Origin: Takakia lepidozioides
Lineage: Eukaryota; Streptophyta; Takakiopsida; Takakiales; Takakiaceae
Assembly: GCA_030704615.1 (NCBI GenBank)
Contig: CM060733.1
Location: 22,446,001 to 22,510,000 of the forward strand
Direction: 5' to 3'
Length of the DNA: 64,000 bases
Shown here: positions 1 through 12,270 of the stretch, piece by piece
How positions within the stretch are numbered: position 1 is the first letter of the stretch
How the letters are laid out: each line of letters begins with the position of its first letter
Translations under genes and position numbers: made by a program
Notes under the pieces: model-generated
The model's database searches: none
What the model saw: only the letters and a program-made list of their open reading frames with translations
What the model was told of the DNA's origin: nothing

Positions 1-480
1 AAAATGGCGCCGAATCTCCAGTTACAGGGCCCAAGAACTCCCCAAAATCTGTGCAATCCCCGGCACCATGTACCGAAATTCGGCGCCACATTTCCAAATT
101 TTGGGCTTACACACCTGCCATGTTGGGACATATAGCCGCGAAATTTGGCACCATTTTTCGCCGGAGACACCTATTACCGCGAAATACGTCGCAGATTTCT
201 CCGGTTGTGGAACCTACTACCGCGAAATTCGGCGTCATTTTTGCAGATGTCGCTCGGAATTCGCATCAGCGGAAGACAAAATATTATGAGCACGGCTCTC
301 AAAACTACAATTTTTACTTCAACAATGAATATATATATTGGTTTTTCTGACACATTCCATTAAAAATAAGTTTTTTTAATGTTTTTATTTCCAAACTTTG
401 TACTTCTGCTCATGAAAACCGATTGTCTTGCTACTCGCTCATGCCGCTCATGCGCTCATGCTCATGAAATAGCTAACCTC
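1..480 (+). mobile_element. Right end of a truncated element D (same family as A and B)
   Basis: This is the transposase-side terminus of another copy of the large transposon family. Positions 130-480 match the terminal 350 bp of element A (about 18640-18997): the same run of 'ccgcgaaattcggcgcc' segments, the same AT-rich stretch and the same terminal GCTCAT cluster ending GAAATAGCTAACCTC. Positions 1-110 carry the GGCGCCGAA palindrome halves seen at the same place in A. No coding sequence remains. The rest of the element would lie left of the window. Confidence 0.75.
405..480 (+). repeat. Terminal inverted repeat of element D, transposase side
   Basis: It contains repeated GCTCAT units and ends in CTCATGAAATAGCTAACCTC. 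The reverse complement matches the left terminus of element B at 36694 (GAGGTTTACTATTTCATGAG) with two differences. Confidence 0.7.
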
Positions 481-1187
481 TACAGAGTCAGAAAATATAA
501 CTGAACGCATTTCAGCGCTCTGTAGTCGTCTGCCTAGTGCAGTTTTTATGACTCCGCCAAAGCCGTAGTCCTTAAAACGCTCATCTCTTGTAGTGATAGT
601 CATGTACACGACTACCTCCCATCCACAGAGCCTCCGCCATGTACCACTTTCACCCCTCGTGTTCGCCCATACTCATGCCACGTGCACCATGGAAGTCATA
701 TGTTCTAGTCATAACGACCACCCCACCCCCATCCTGCATAATTTGACTCCACGTGTGGACCTGGGATTAAACGTCCGAAGTCATATATGTCAGTCACGAA
801 AGACCATCCGTCCATATTGTCATGCCACGTGTCATGTCCAGTTCTAATCCGTGTTGTCCTGGGGTTAATCCGCGGAAGTCGTATATGCCAGTTGTGAAGA
901 CCCCATCGCCTTCCCTTTGATGTGACACGTAGCATATCCCTTCCGTTCCACGTGAAGCTGACATGGATTTGCAGTCATTTAATACGGTCATATCAATGAC
1001 TATGATTAGGCGTCCCGTTTGCCACGTTCAATAGTGAGCTCCAACGACTGGCAGATATACGACTCATTCTAATTTGTCACAACCGACTGGGCTTATCTGA
1101 CTGGGCAGTCATGCAATCATAAAGGAATGATACGACTGGAAAATAACAGAAGTCGGGTTCTGTTGTAGTGTCCCCATCCGAGAGAAT
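481..1187. other. Non-coding flank with degenerate internal repeats
   Basis: No gene is seen. Several diverged copies of a segment built on CCACGTG followed by a GTCATATATG(T/C)CAGT motif recur between about 630 and 960, probably remnants of an old tandem repeat. Confidence 0.35.
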
Positions 1188-1614
1188 GTGGAGTTCGAGT
1201 ATTGGGGGAGACGGTATGTCGTGAGAGCCGCTACAGACCCTGCTATGGGTCAGGGTTTATTCACGGTCCATGATATTGTGGTTCCTCCTCGGAGAAACAG
1301 CATAGTGGACTTGCTTCCCTACTACCGTTCCATTACTACACCTCCGGGGAGTTCCGTACATTACGCCTCGAAGCCCCATACATCCTACCCTACATTTTGT
1401 GTGTCAAAAGACAGGATGTAGACGGGGGTTGTCTCCCATTGAGATCAGATTTTGTGATGGTGACCCCGATATCTTCAGCAATGTTGCTGGGCTGGTCAAC
1501 AGTTTTTTGGTCATCCTAGGAGAACCAAATGTAGTATGGGACGAGCGAAGCAATGGGCATGAGAGCTTTTGTGGTCATACGTCGGTATACTATGAGGGGA
1601 TGACATATTTATGA
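1188..1614 (+). pseudogene. SET-domain-like fragment, frameshifted
   Basis: Two overlapping frames read like parts of a SET-domain (lysine methyltransferase) protein. The first (1188-1421) has 'MGQGLFTVHDIV', resembling the N-terminal strand of SET domains (GxGLFA...DI). The second (1399-1614) has 'DGDPDIFSNVAGLVNS' followed by 'EPNVVW', resembling the NVARFINHS...PNV core. The switch of frame near 1400-1430 and the lack of flanking domains indicate a broken copy. The family is recognised only by motif; the His and Cys of the canonical NHSC are absent. It is not clear whether this was a host gene fragment or transposon cargo. Confidence 0.4.
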
Positions 1615-2615
1615 TGACATGTGCTATTTGCATCATACGAGTTCTCCCGGGATGATTGGGACCTCCGATTACAGCGTGAATGGGATGTGTATGATAGAAA
1701 TTGGGTTCCTTTGAGACAGGGATTCGCATAGAGGGGCATTGTAGATTTCTCATGATGTACTTTGTTATACAATCCGATTAATCGATTGATGTAAATATTT
1801 TTCTTCTTGCTCGTGTGGGTTGCAACTTTGTATATGTGATCTAAACATACTTATGCACATGTGGACCAAATATGAGCTTGAACCAAGTTGATTCCATGGG
1901 TCATTCTAGTGTTGAACGTAGCTACGTGTCGTAGAGACGGAAAATTATGTTTCGCCTGCACATTTTTTAATTCCATTTTCAAGCCTTATGCTTAATGATA
2001 GCATATGCAATGTGCGTGCAAAATTTGGGAGTAAACAAAAGTCATTTGGACCCAGAACCATATTTTGTTCTCTCATTTGCACTCCAAAATTGAGTTATCT
2101 TCTTCATAGAGAGTTATGCAAAAGTGACCCTAGAAACACTTTTTTTTTTTCCCATTTGTATTTTGTCCAATTTTTGCATGGATGTAGTGGTGCAAAGCCC
2201 CAATGTCACAAAACAAAATAGAGCCAAAAATAAATTCATTACGCCCCTCAAAACCGCAATAATATATTTTCTAAATGCAAATATTTATTTTAAATTCATT
2301 TAATTTCGATTTAATTCAAAATTGGTGCAAGGGTGAGTGCGTCGTTGGGGAGGCAAATGTTTTTTTTTTTTTTTCTGCTGGATCTTTGTACATGTGTTGC
2401 ACACTATATTTAAGCACATGTAGGAAAAAATGAAGCTTGAGCCACATCCGTTTGATGGGTGCAATGGCATGAGAGGATTTTCTTTCACATTAATAAACAA
2501 AAATTGGTTGATATGGTGAACACGTCCTGGGGGGCAAAATGATTTTGTTTGGGTTTGAACTTTGCATGCGTGACGTTGCGCACATACATGTATTATTGAA
2601 TGACATATTTGATGC
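1615..2615. other. AT-rich intergenic sequence
   Basis: No supported gene, RNA or organised repeat is seen. There are homopolymer T tracts at about 2141 and 2360. Confidence 0.4.
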
Positions 2616-2717
2616 ATGCACACATTGAAGGTTGTTGTTTGCATTTCGCTTATAATAAGTTCTATGGTTGTAAGGACACATTATAATATATGTCTCTATG
2701 TTTATTTGTTCGTATCA

Positions 2718-3002
2718 GGACTTTGTCCATCCCTTCCCAGTCCTTTCTCTTGGCACCCCATCCGAAAACAAACCCAGGTACATCAGGGTGGGAGCCGTGG
2801 GCGAGACGCCGCCCCCACGATACCGGACGATGATGACGATGACATTGACAGTGACAGTGACAACAACAATGAGCATGGAATTACCCAGGAGGATGTGCAA
2901 GCCATGGAGGATCTCTTAATGCATATGTGGGCGCGATGCGATGCATCCCATGGAGAGGGAACCCAGCCAATCGATGATCCTGAACTTGGCTCCCTCAAAT
3001 GA
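2718..3002 (+). CDS. Possible exon of an acidic hypothetical protein
   Basis: An open frame follows a plausible 3' splice site (cgtatcag at 2711-2718). It encodes a run of Asp/Ser/Asn (about 15 acidic residues), then a short segment with 'ITQEDVQAMEDLLMHMW'. I do not recognise a family. The assembly gap at 3150 prevents following it. It could be a chance open frame in a low-complexity region. Confidence 0.2.
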   Translation, partial: GLCPSLPSPFSWHPIRKQTQVHQGGSRGRDAAPTIPDDDDDDIDSDSDNNNEHGITQEDVQAMEDLLMHMWARCDASHGEGTQPIDDPELGSLK

Positions 3003-3149
3003 CATGGAGAGGGAGGCGAGAACTCCCTTGTACGAAGGGGCGAAAGTGAGTCGACTTTCAACAATCTTACTTTTGCTCAATCTTCAAATTCGATCTGGAA
3101 TAAGTAATGTTGGGATGTCTGCCATAATGCAAACTATTGCGGACGATAT

Positions 3150-3649
3150 NNNNNNNNNNNNNNNNNNNNNNNNNNNNNNNNNNNNNNNNNNNNNNNNNNN
3201 NNNNNNNNNNNNNNNNNNNNNNNNNNNNNNNNNNNNNNNNNNNNNNNNNNNNNNNNNNNNNNNNNNNNNNNNNNNNNNNNNNNNNNNNNNNNNNNNNNNN
3301 NNNNNNNNNNNNNNNNNNNNNNNNNNNNNNNNNNNNNNNNNNNNNNNNNNNNNNNNNNNNNNNNNNNNNNNNNNNNNNNNNNNNNNNNNNNNNNNNNNNN
3401 NNNNNNNNNNNNNNNNNNNNNNNNNNNNNNNNNNNNNNNNNNNNNNNNNNNNNNNNNNNNNNNNNNNNNNNNNNNNNNNNNNNNNNNNNNNNNNNNNNNN
3501 NNNNNNNNNNNNNNNNNNNNNNNNNNNNNNNNNNNNNNNNNNNNNNNNNNNNNNNNNNNNNNNNNNNNNNNNNNNNNNNNNNNNNNNNNNNNNNNNNNNN
3601 NNNNNNNNNNNNNNNNNNNNNNNNNNNNNNNNNNNNNNNNNNNNNNNNN
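3150..3649. other. Assembly gap of 500 N
   Basis: The bases are all N. Reading frames that cross it are meaningless. By comparison with 51741-52705, the missing part probably held the 3' part of the duplicated kinase gene. Confidence 0.98.
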
Positions 3650-4074
3650 TCCTCCGAAGTTGGCATGCGACCTTCAGCTACAGGTGTTCTCGTAACAAAA
3701 CTTGTCCATGGTTTGCCTCAGATTCCATGTGTCATCATGGGCCCTGTCCTTCCATCCATTTTGTGAACTGAACTTCGTCTGTCCTCCTCCCATGCATCCC
3801 CGGTCAAAGCCATCCCTCATTCTCATCTCCATATTGTGCTGGAATCTAAGAGCCCCTCATTCCCATGTCAGACATATAAAAATTCAAACGCATTATGTCA
3901 TTGTCCTTCAAATAATCCAGCACTACTTGCTTGACCACCTTCGCGGCCTCTTTGCTTGGATAGTCTTTTTTCCTGACTATCCCGTTCATGTGCATGTTTA
4001 CGCTTCCTCCTACCTATTATGCCACTTCCCGTGGAAACCCCTGACACTGTGTTCAAAGCAATGTTTCCCGGACA
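3650..4074 (-). pseudogene. N-terminal fragment of the kinase gene (duplicate of 52706-53132)
   Basis: The sequence matches the 5' part of the kinase gene at 52706-53132 in the same orientation, including the start-codon context. Relative to that copy it has small indels, for example an extra C next to the start (tttcccgg against tttccgg) and losses around 3980-4020, so the frame is not continuous. The rest of the gene would lie in the gap or is absent. Confidence 0.7.
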
Positions 4075-4424
4075 TGATGAAAGTACTCTGCGGAATAGAC
4101 GCGGCTTCGTAATCGGAAAACTAGACCCAGACTATTCATAACCTTATATACTAGCGGATCAATTTCCTTACCCTCTATTGGTATAAGTACCCAAAGCAAA
4201 TTGTCTCCGCAGTCACCAAAAAAAAAGGCAAAAACTCCTCCCCCACACAAATCCACTTCCCCTCCCCCCCACGGCTCAGTCCTGGCCACCGAAATGAAAC
4301 TCCAAGAAGCCCCAAAACCGCACTCACAGAGATGGAAAAAATGGGTTGGGAATGGGGGATAGGCCCATAAACTGCCCGGAGAGGCCTACCTTGAGCGGCG
4401 CGCGACCGCCTTTGCTGCCATTCG

Positions 4425-4775
4425 CCCCTCGCCACGTGTCCAGGTAGCGGTCGCACCTATGGTGGTCGCACTAAACAAAACAAAAAAACTACGCGGACCC
4501 CCTGCTGTGTGGTCGCACATTTTTTTAAAAACTAAAAGAAAATGTGCGACCCCCAAGCGGTCGCACCTAATAACAAAAAAGAAAAATTTGCGACCACCAT
4601 TGGCTGGTGATCGCACCCATTTAAAAAATAATTAAAAATGTGCGGCCACCTCTGCTGGTGGTCACACCTATTAAAAAAAAATGAAAATGTTGCGACCACC
4701 ACCTGCTGGTGGTCGCACCCATTTAAAAATAAGTAAAATGTGCGATCACCCCTTCTGGTGGTCGCACCTTTTTTT
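4425..4775. repeat. Tandem hairpin array (GCGACCACC...GGTGGTCGC), copy 1
   Basis: About six units, each an inverted repeat of the form tGCGACCACC-nnnCTGC-TGGTGGTCGCa, are separated by A/T-rich spacers of 20-30 bp. The array lies upstream of the kinase start in both copies of the block. Perfect units alternate with decayed ones (for example gcggccacc). Confidence 0.8.
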
Positions 4776-5134
4776 GGAAAGTTATGGCCCTTCCATTGGG
4801 AACTGTCCTTGTCATGATTGCTGAAGATGAGACCGTGGTGAAACGATTGGTTAGATGGGTTGCTCGGGATGATATTCTTTGGGATTTTGCGGGGTTCGAG
4901 AAAATCATGCTTGTGCATCAGATTTTGTAGTTGAAATAGGAGAGGGTGAATGAGCTTTTGGCAAATTGTAGATGTCTTCAAGACAACACGATAGCTCATT
5001 ATGCTAGAGTGTTGAATAGCAAATCCTTTGCATGTTAGTTTTTCAGATAAATAATGAAGTCCACGTAATGAGGCCACATCGGTTGCCACGTTGGTTCTCA
5101 TAGTAGATAATCAATAAGTAAAAAAAAACATAAT

Positions 5135-5236
5135 TATGTACAGTAACGTCCATTTTGGACGTGACATGACGCACGTTCGTCGCTGACGTCGACGTGACGC
5201 TGACGCATCAACGCCACGTCACGTCCAAATTTGCAA
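5135..5236. repeat. Inverted repeat at the end of the kinase block
   Basis: GGACGTGAC at about 5157 pairs with GTCACGTCC at about 5219, around a CGTC-rich centre. The same structure occurs at 54074-54142. It may be the terminus of the duplicated unit. Confidence 0.5.
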
Positions 5237-5734
5237 CTAGACCTCAAGGGCCGAAACAAAATGAATATACGCAAGAAAGGGGGCTGACAACAGCCCGACC
5301 AACGAGTGTTGAACCGAAAAAATGTAGCAATAGGGGCCGTCGGGCTCCGGGGCCTCAGGGCAGGTACGTCTCCAGTCTTGTGCTGGAATGATGCGGTAGA
5401 GTCCGATCACTCGGTATTCAAAGGAATGCTCCCGACGGAGTGCCAATGGTGCAGCCATACTGCCACTCAAAATTCTCCATGTGGTTAGCCCTGTACTTAA
5501 CTCAAATGCGAGAAATCTATCTAAATGTACCTAATGGTCACTCGGTCTTTTTCCTGTCCGAGTCAAAACATAAAACGTCAGGTAAAATGAAAGAACAAAA
5601 ATCCCAGAGGAGAATGACAAAGTCAATCTCCTTCTATTTGGAATACAAAGAGTCCTGACTATTTACTTACCTCTAGGCAGACGCACCATTTATATGAGAC
5701 CCTGAGCGTGCGCCAGGATGACGACATATTAGCA
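5237..5734. other. Flanking sequence left of element A
   Basis: No supported gene or repeat is seen. The sequence does not match the flank on the other side of element A, so no target-site duplication is visible. Confidence 0.4.
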
Positions 5735-5800
5735 GGGGGGGCTGCTATTTCATGAGCGGCATGAGCATGAGCGGAAAAAAAAAAAACCATGAGCAGACCA
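5735..5800 (+). repeat. Terminal repeat of element A, methyltransferase side
   Basis: GGGGG(GG)CTGCTATTTCATGAG is followed by ATGAGCGGCATGAGCATGAGCGG and an A tract. It is nearly identical to 62808-62870 (element C) and to the reverse complement of the right end of element B. Confidence 0.8.
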
Positions 5801-5959
5801 TTGTGAGTCCACGGAAATAGGGTTAGGAGGCACGGAAATAGGGTCATGTGAAGTTGGAATGTGGCACCAGTGGACTTGAAATGCAACATTTTATTGCAAA
5901 TTTGTGGCAAGCCACGTCTATACAAGTGTGTTCTAACTGTCATAGCCGGAATGGGCACT

Positions 5960-8900
5960 ACTCTCCTACACCCTCCGAGGAACTTGCCCCACCTTCTTCC
6001 TCATCCCCCTCATCCTCCGAGCTCTGTGATGCATCAGTTCCACTATGCCTCTCAAAAATCCCGTCCTCTCCTTGGGGGACTGTCCACCTCACCTCCTGGG
6101 AATCTTCTACGTCTTCTCCCCCCACTTTCCTCAGCAGAATCCAACACAAAATCTACGAGCCCGACGGGCTCTAATAGCTGCTGCCTCCTCCCTCATCTTC
6201 ATTTCTTGAGGCTTGCCTCGTCTAAAATCTGCTGTACACGACTACGTTCGGAACACCTCCTAATGGACACCGAAGCAAGCCGGGCAGCATAAGTAGGAAG
6301 GATGTACTCCCTTTCTGGACTAGGCATGAAATCCCCCCTGGCAAAAAAAGGCACGTTCCTCCTACCCATGAACTCCGGTGTAGACGTCCCTCCGGCAGTA
6401 CTTGGCATCCTACAGTAAGAACAAATCCACTTGAAGAATGTCAATACCAGCACAACCAAAAAGGGTTTTCAATGAAATAAGAGAGCGGAGGGAGGTGCCT
6501 CACAAAATCTGGAGGCAACTTACAATGCCACCACTCACTCGTAAACCGGGGCTCCTCGGCCTCGATCCCAACTTCCTCCCCCTGCTCCTTCTCGGATTTT
6601 TCCTCATCCTCCGAGGATGCCTCTTCCTCTTTCGCAGACGTTCAGCCGCTGCAAGTTCCGAGTTGTGGAGGGCAGTATCTGGCTCGAAGGCGAACACATG
6701 CCTGTCGGACAACGTCCCTGCCCACATTGAAGCACCTGAGGAACAAAGCGGGCGGTTAATAGCTTGCGGCATGCAATTGCAATGGGGCCAGGGACAAACT
6801 GAGCACGTGAAGGCTTACCCGTGCCGCATGTGAGGTCCAGAATCCGCCCTTGGACATCCGAGCACGTCTCCATGAGGGTTTGGATGAAAGCAGGGCCTCC
6901 GGTCCGGCTGTACCGCCACGGTTTGCCTGTCTTTGTGTCCTTCGGCATACTAGAGTGGGGCACATAGTTGTAGAGGACATCGTAGGTTACAGGGTCCACA
7001 GCGGCATCAACAAGACGACCGTCGTTGCGGAATTTGAACGTAGACCCTCTCTTCACAAAGCAATATGCCTCAAACACCAATGTCTGCACATCCAACAAAG
7101 AAGGGATCAATTCCAGGGTCTACTTAACATACACCACAATATGAAGTGAATGCAATAGATTGATAACTTACACTTTGGCCCTCTTTCGCAACCCTGCGTA
7201 CTGATGCAGAACCATTTTCTGAGGAGGACCGGGGTGACACTTTTCGGTGTCCACCTTGCCACCGCATTCTCTGTGGTCTTCCCTCTCGTGGCAAGGACAA
7301 CCACACATCCACCGTCATCCAGAAGCATCCCCGCCAGCCCAAACCCGGCTTTCCAGTAGTCCTCAGTAAACCTGTTCCAGGTGGGCACACCATCCAGGCC
7401 CTCCAGCAGCTCCCCATCTGGAATGTCGAGGAGAATCATGTCGCAAGCTCTCTCCACCTCACCCCCCCCCCCGAGTGCTCTTGCAATTCGTGCTCACAGC
7501 CGTGAAGAATTCCATCATGGCTTCAAAACCAGGGGTGTCTTTAGGCTCTGTACCGGCAGCCCTCTTCTTGGCTTCCCCTTCTGCTCCGCCAGAGACTTGT
7601 TGTGCCACCTTCTTCGCCCTGGCAGCGAGAGCGTCAAGGAAGCTCTCATTGACGCATTGGATGATGGTTGGAGGTTCTAGCTTTGGCCTGTGCGTAAACG
7701 TCACCGCCGAATACCGCCGTGTAGGCTCGCCCTCAAATGCCAACTTCTTGGCAGAGCCAGTCCCACTCCGAACTGACTTGGGAACCCGGACGACCGGTGA
7801 CTGGGTAGGAGCAACAGCAGTCGCAGGACCTTGAACAAAATCGCGTCGGAGTCACTCTCTTGGGTCCCCTCCTGCGCCTCCTCCGATGCCCCGATGGTTT
7901 TCTTCTTTTTGGGTGTTACTGCAGTCACCTGTTTCCTTGTCCTTTTCCTTTGACCTTTACTCTTCTCATGCAATTTCTCCTGAATTCCTGCCTGAGCAAG
8001 CTCTGCCGCTTTCCTGGAGTTCGCAAGCGCTTTTGCCTCTTTTGCACCCAACGGAGGCAGCGGAGCCCGTTTCGTCGGAATTCAGCATCCAGCTTCAATT
8101 GAAACTCGGATGGGTCGAGCGAGCCGGGCGGAAGGTCCACATACCAAGGGCAATCACGCAAATGTTCCAGATGCCACTCCTTCACAATATCGTCAGTGTA
8201 CATGGAGTCAGCCCCAGGGTTCCTCCATGCCAGGAAGAATGGTGGCTCGAAAGACAGATGACCTTTCTCCAAAAGCGAGAACTTACAGTACCTGCATTCA
8301 TGAAAAACACAATGAGGTCCGAAAATGGCTAAGTCCCTGAACGCAATAGGGCCATACAACTGGAATATGGCGCCGAATTTCCCACTTCAGGGCCACCCAG
8401 TCTAGGGACTTAGCCCGAAAATGGCTAAGTCCCTGGATGGCAATAGGGCCTAGAACTGGAAAACGACGCCGAATTTCCAGTTCCGGGCCAGCCACCCTAG
8501 GGACTTAGACCGAAAATGGCTAAGTCCCTGGACGGCAATAGGGCCTAGAACTGGAAAACGGCGCCGAATTTCCAGTTCCGGGCCAGCCACCCTAGGGACT
8601 TAGACCGAAAATGGCTAAGTCCCTGGACGGCAATAGGGCCGGAACTGGAATATGGCGCCGAATTTCCACTTCAGGGCCAGCCAGTCTAGGGACTTAGCCC
8701 GAAAATGGCTAAGTCCCTGGACGGCAATAGGGCCTAGAACTGGAAAACGGCGCCGAATTTCCAGTTCCGGGCCAGCCACCCTAGGGACTTAGCCCGAAAA
8801 TGGCTAAGTCCCTGGACGGCAATAGGGCCTAGAACTGGAAAACGGCGCCGAATTTCCATTCCGGGCCAGCCACACTAGGGACTTAGGCCGAAAATGGCTA

Positions 8901-11900
8901 AGTCCTGAACGGCAATAGGCCTGGAACTGGAAAATGGCGCCGAATTTCCAGTTCCGGGCCAGCCAGTCTAGGGACTTAGCCATTTTCGGAGCCCTGACTG
9001 GAAATTCGGCGCCATTTTCCCTAACACCACTTGGCCTCTAACATCCTGAAATGTCAGGACTTGAAAGAAAGGCAGCGCGTATGTACCTGTACAGAAGGCG
9101 CATTGCTGCTTTGTCCGCGTTCGGCTGGTCGGTGAACTCGTGGCTCCGGCGAGCATCTGCTATCTCCCGAAAGAATAGGTTGGTTTTGTAGAGCAGAAAG
9201 TACCTCGTCACATAGTCCACGTAGGCTCTCTGCTGCAGGAGATATCTCCATCTTGAACTGATGTGCTTGTGTGTCCAGCTGCTCTTGCGCATTCGTCGTC
9301 ACCTGTGGAGATTGTCCATCAGATCGCTTTCCTCAAAAAATACAATGAATCCACCCCCTACTAGAGTAGAAGCCCCAAACGAAGCGTGGGGAAGTACCTG
9401 AAACCACCATGTCATGCGGTTCATCCACATGTCGAATGTGGGGTCAGAGAGTTTGTCCGGTTTGGGGAAGCTCCACATGTCCCTGGTACTTTGGGAACCA
9501 TTCCATTTGGAGCCACCGGGTCTGTCCAACCACCCAGCATATTCGTAAGCGCCAAACACCACAAAAAGGAGTTGTTGCCACCACAATTTGGTTAAGAATG
9601 TATCACCTTTTCTGTTGCATCCACACAGGATGTGGCTAGACGATGGAGCTTCTCCAATGTCATCGTGGGCTTCAGAGCGCGAGAGTAGTGCTTCCCCACC
9701 TCCACCAGAAAGTCGGCACCAAGGGCGGGATCAGCTATGGCCACGTACTTTACCATCCGCGACTTGTACTTTATGCGGGCCCTCACCTCCGCAGCTTTGA
9801 CATACGATTCGAGTTCCGGAGGGTTGGATTCTTCTCCTCTGACTCCATGTAGAACCTCCGCGCATGTGCCAAATCCTGCTGTATTTTCGTCTGTCGAAAA
9901 GGCGCACATAAGATTAGAGATCCTGCTCAACACAATTTCTTCTATTGGGGGAGGAGAGACAAATTAGCTCAACAAAACTGTCAGGAGCTTTACCCGAAAT
10001 ATGTAGTCCACCATGGCGTCGACGCTCAGCCTATACCAGGTTCTGTCTGCCTTTGCCTCCGACTTGCGCAGGAGGTCGGCACTGAGGGAATTGGCAAACT
10101 CTTGCACCCCCTGCTTCCCGACATCCTTCACTCGGAAGAGCATATGGGACAAGTTGGTGGCAATGAAGGCATTCTCAGTCACCCTGCAGTGCCACATTTC
10201 CATCAAACAATACTGAAATGGGAATTTTCATCATATATGAGGATTCGCAATGAAATGACTTCCAAATTCAAAGTCCAAAAGCGAGAGGGGTTGTAGCTTA
10301 CGAGTTGATGTCGGCCATTGCAGCTTTGAGAAGACTGCGATCTTTGGGCCCCGCAACCTTCAGCACAACACAATCGACGGCGAAATGCCAATCGAGATCG
10401 TTGGGGTGGGCTTGGGCAATGTGCTCCATCCATGCCAGGAGGCGATGATTGCCGTCCCACACGTAGAACATCTTACCGGACATGTGCTGGAAAAGAGGAT
10501 CACTAGCAATCGATCTCTCGAACTCCTCATTTCGCGTTTGCCAATGGGGACCCCATTTGTCCACCTCATCGGAAGTGTGGGCACGGGAAGCTCCGTGGTC
10601 GTTCTCAATGGAAACGTAAAAGGCGGCAGACCCCATTCGATATCCATCCCGGAAAGAGAATTTCAGCTTGTCGATATCGCCTGGGAGGGCAGGTCTCACC
10701 ACCTGCAATGACACCAAGCGGCAAAGGGGAATTCGAAGCTTGGCCGGGTACACCATCCCCCCAGCACCCTGCCAATGTTGCTGTGGGTGCCTCCAACATC
10801 TTGGCAGCGGCCAACTTCATACCGCCTCAGACATGACGTCTGCCTGCAGAGGGGTTTTCCGGCACCCACCAGGACCGCCAAATCCAGCCTGTATGCCCGG
10901 GTTTGGGGCCTGGGGATGTCCGGGAGATGTCATCCTGGTCCAGAAACCTCCATGTCGTCCTCCTCAACAGGGTCAGCCACCTGCGAAACCACCTCCAGCA
11001 CTCTCGTCGTCTCTACTGCCCTCTCCCTGGCTTCACTCGAACTTGCACAATCCGTGCTCTTTCAGTGTTCTTTCCTCTCCTCCACTCTCCACCGTATGGG
11101 TATTTGCGGGGCTGCTCTTGCCCGCCGATGGTCTAACCGGTGTGCTACTGCCTCTCTGTGGTGTCTTGTAGGGATCCACCGTCTCTGTGGGTCCCTCGCT
11201 ACATTGGCAATCTGTCATTTGGGCACCCCTGGCCTCTTCAGCTGCCTTTTGTCTTTCCTCCTGGCTAGCATTCTGTCTCGTCTGTTCTTTTGCCCTCTTT
11301 TTGCCCTCTCACGGGCTTTCTGTTTCTTACTAGGGCTAGCAGCAGGGGAGCCCTCCAGGACGACCACCTTTGATTGAGGCGAACTGAACACCTCGCGCGC
11401 ACTGCTCACTCCCCCCTCCGCAGCCCGTGACTCTCTCTCTCGCCGGGGATTGCATGTGCTTAGCTTTCTTCTTTTTCTTTGCGTGGGCGGGCCCTACTGC
11501 ATGTGCATGAACAACCTCCATTGCCGGATCTGCTGTCCTCATGTCCTCACGCCCTTCACCTGCCATGCCGCCTGCACCAACCTCCCCAATGCCTACTCTG
11601 TCGTAATCTCGTTGCAAGTCCTCCCGTCCACCAACAAAAGGTTTAAGTTTGCCCCTCGCCCCAAGTTGGGCGATTCAAACATGCGATGAGTTGGAGCTGT
11701 CGATGATACCACCAGCGTGCCGGGCTCGTCGTCACTCTGTCATTGACAAAAATCGTGAAAACCAACATCGTGCAAAAAAGCAGCATCGCAACGAGCAGCG
11801 CAACACCATAGCAAAATCATGTAGCAAAAATGAAAACATAACAAGTTTAGGAAGTATGGAGAGCCATGCAACAACAATGAAAACAAATGCAACCATTGCC

Positions 11901-12270
11901 TAAGAATGACATGCACAAGCAGCCTTCTCCAGAGCTGCCGGATTTGCACACGCATTGCAAACAATCTAAGGTTCACTCAACTATCTAAAGTTCACTCATA
12001 CAGCAAAGCCAGGATGAAGATGCAAAAACAAAGCGAAAGCAAAAAAATAAATCGAACAAACCGAAAGCAGAAGTGGCTTGCCTGAGAGTACTCGGCTTCA
12101 GTTGGCGCAGGTTGTGAGCAAGACACTGGAATCTCCTGCTGGAGCTTCAGTTTGGCCATGCGAGAGATGGCCGTCGTCCGTAGTACAGAGCTTTCAACTT
12201 CCGCCGCGGTCTGGATGTGAGGTCTCTCTCAGGAGAGCCACGCCCTTCAGGCGGCATAAGTCCCAGCCAA
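5960..12270 (-). pseudogene. ParB-like + permuted DNA methyltransferase-like protein, copy A
   Basis: Multi-exon gene homologous along its length to 43408-48592. From the 5' end on the minus strand it has: a basic first exon (about 12270-12076, 'RPRRKLKALYYGRRP'); a Lys/Arg-rich low-complexity region (about 11400); a ParB-like domain (10756-10301) with 'IPLCRLVSL' and 'DGNHRLLAW'; an exon with 'DRTWYRLSVDAMVDY'; further conserved helical exons (9933-9054); a lysine-rich linker (8051-7850); and the methyltransferase fold. That fold shows 'DMILLDIPDGE' in the motif IV position (about 7435), 'DDGGCVVVLA', then 'ILDLTCGTG' (motif I, about 6850) and an acidic strand end 'FAFEPD'. The last exon starts at about 6410 with 'MPSTAGG' and ends near 5960 in an acidic tail. 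Frameshifts are visible in the first exon, near 8040, near 7840, at the G run around 7470 and near 6205. Confidence 0.75.
8326..9010. repeat. Intronic tandem repeat, seven units of about 95 bp
   Basis: Each unit holds two nested inverted repeats: AACTGGAAA-CGGCGCCG-TTTCCAGTT, and AGGGACTTAGCC paired with GGCTAAGTCCCT. Units are 90% or more alike by eye. The array lies in an intron of copy A of the methyltransferase-like gene, between the exons ending near 9054 and starting near 8330. The CGGCGCCGAATTTCC core is the same as in the intergenic array. Confidence 0.9.

Larger units (their letters stand above)
3650..5236 (-). repeat. Duplicated block shared with 52706-54150
   Basis: In the same order, both blocks contain the kinase 5' region, the leader (about 4076-4340), the array of GCGACCACC hairpins, an AT-rich stretch, and a terminal segment ending ACGTCACGTCCAAATTTGCAACTAG. 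Both copies stop at the same CAACTAG, beyond which the flanks differ. That suggests a mobile or transposed unit whose end lies there. Positions 4790-5030 are an insertion or unshared segment. Confidence 0.65.

Noticed and set aside
2941-3771. Open frames across the N gap
   Set aside because: Unknown bases give an artificial open frame.
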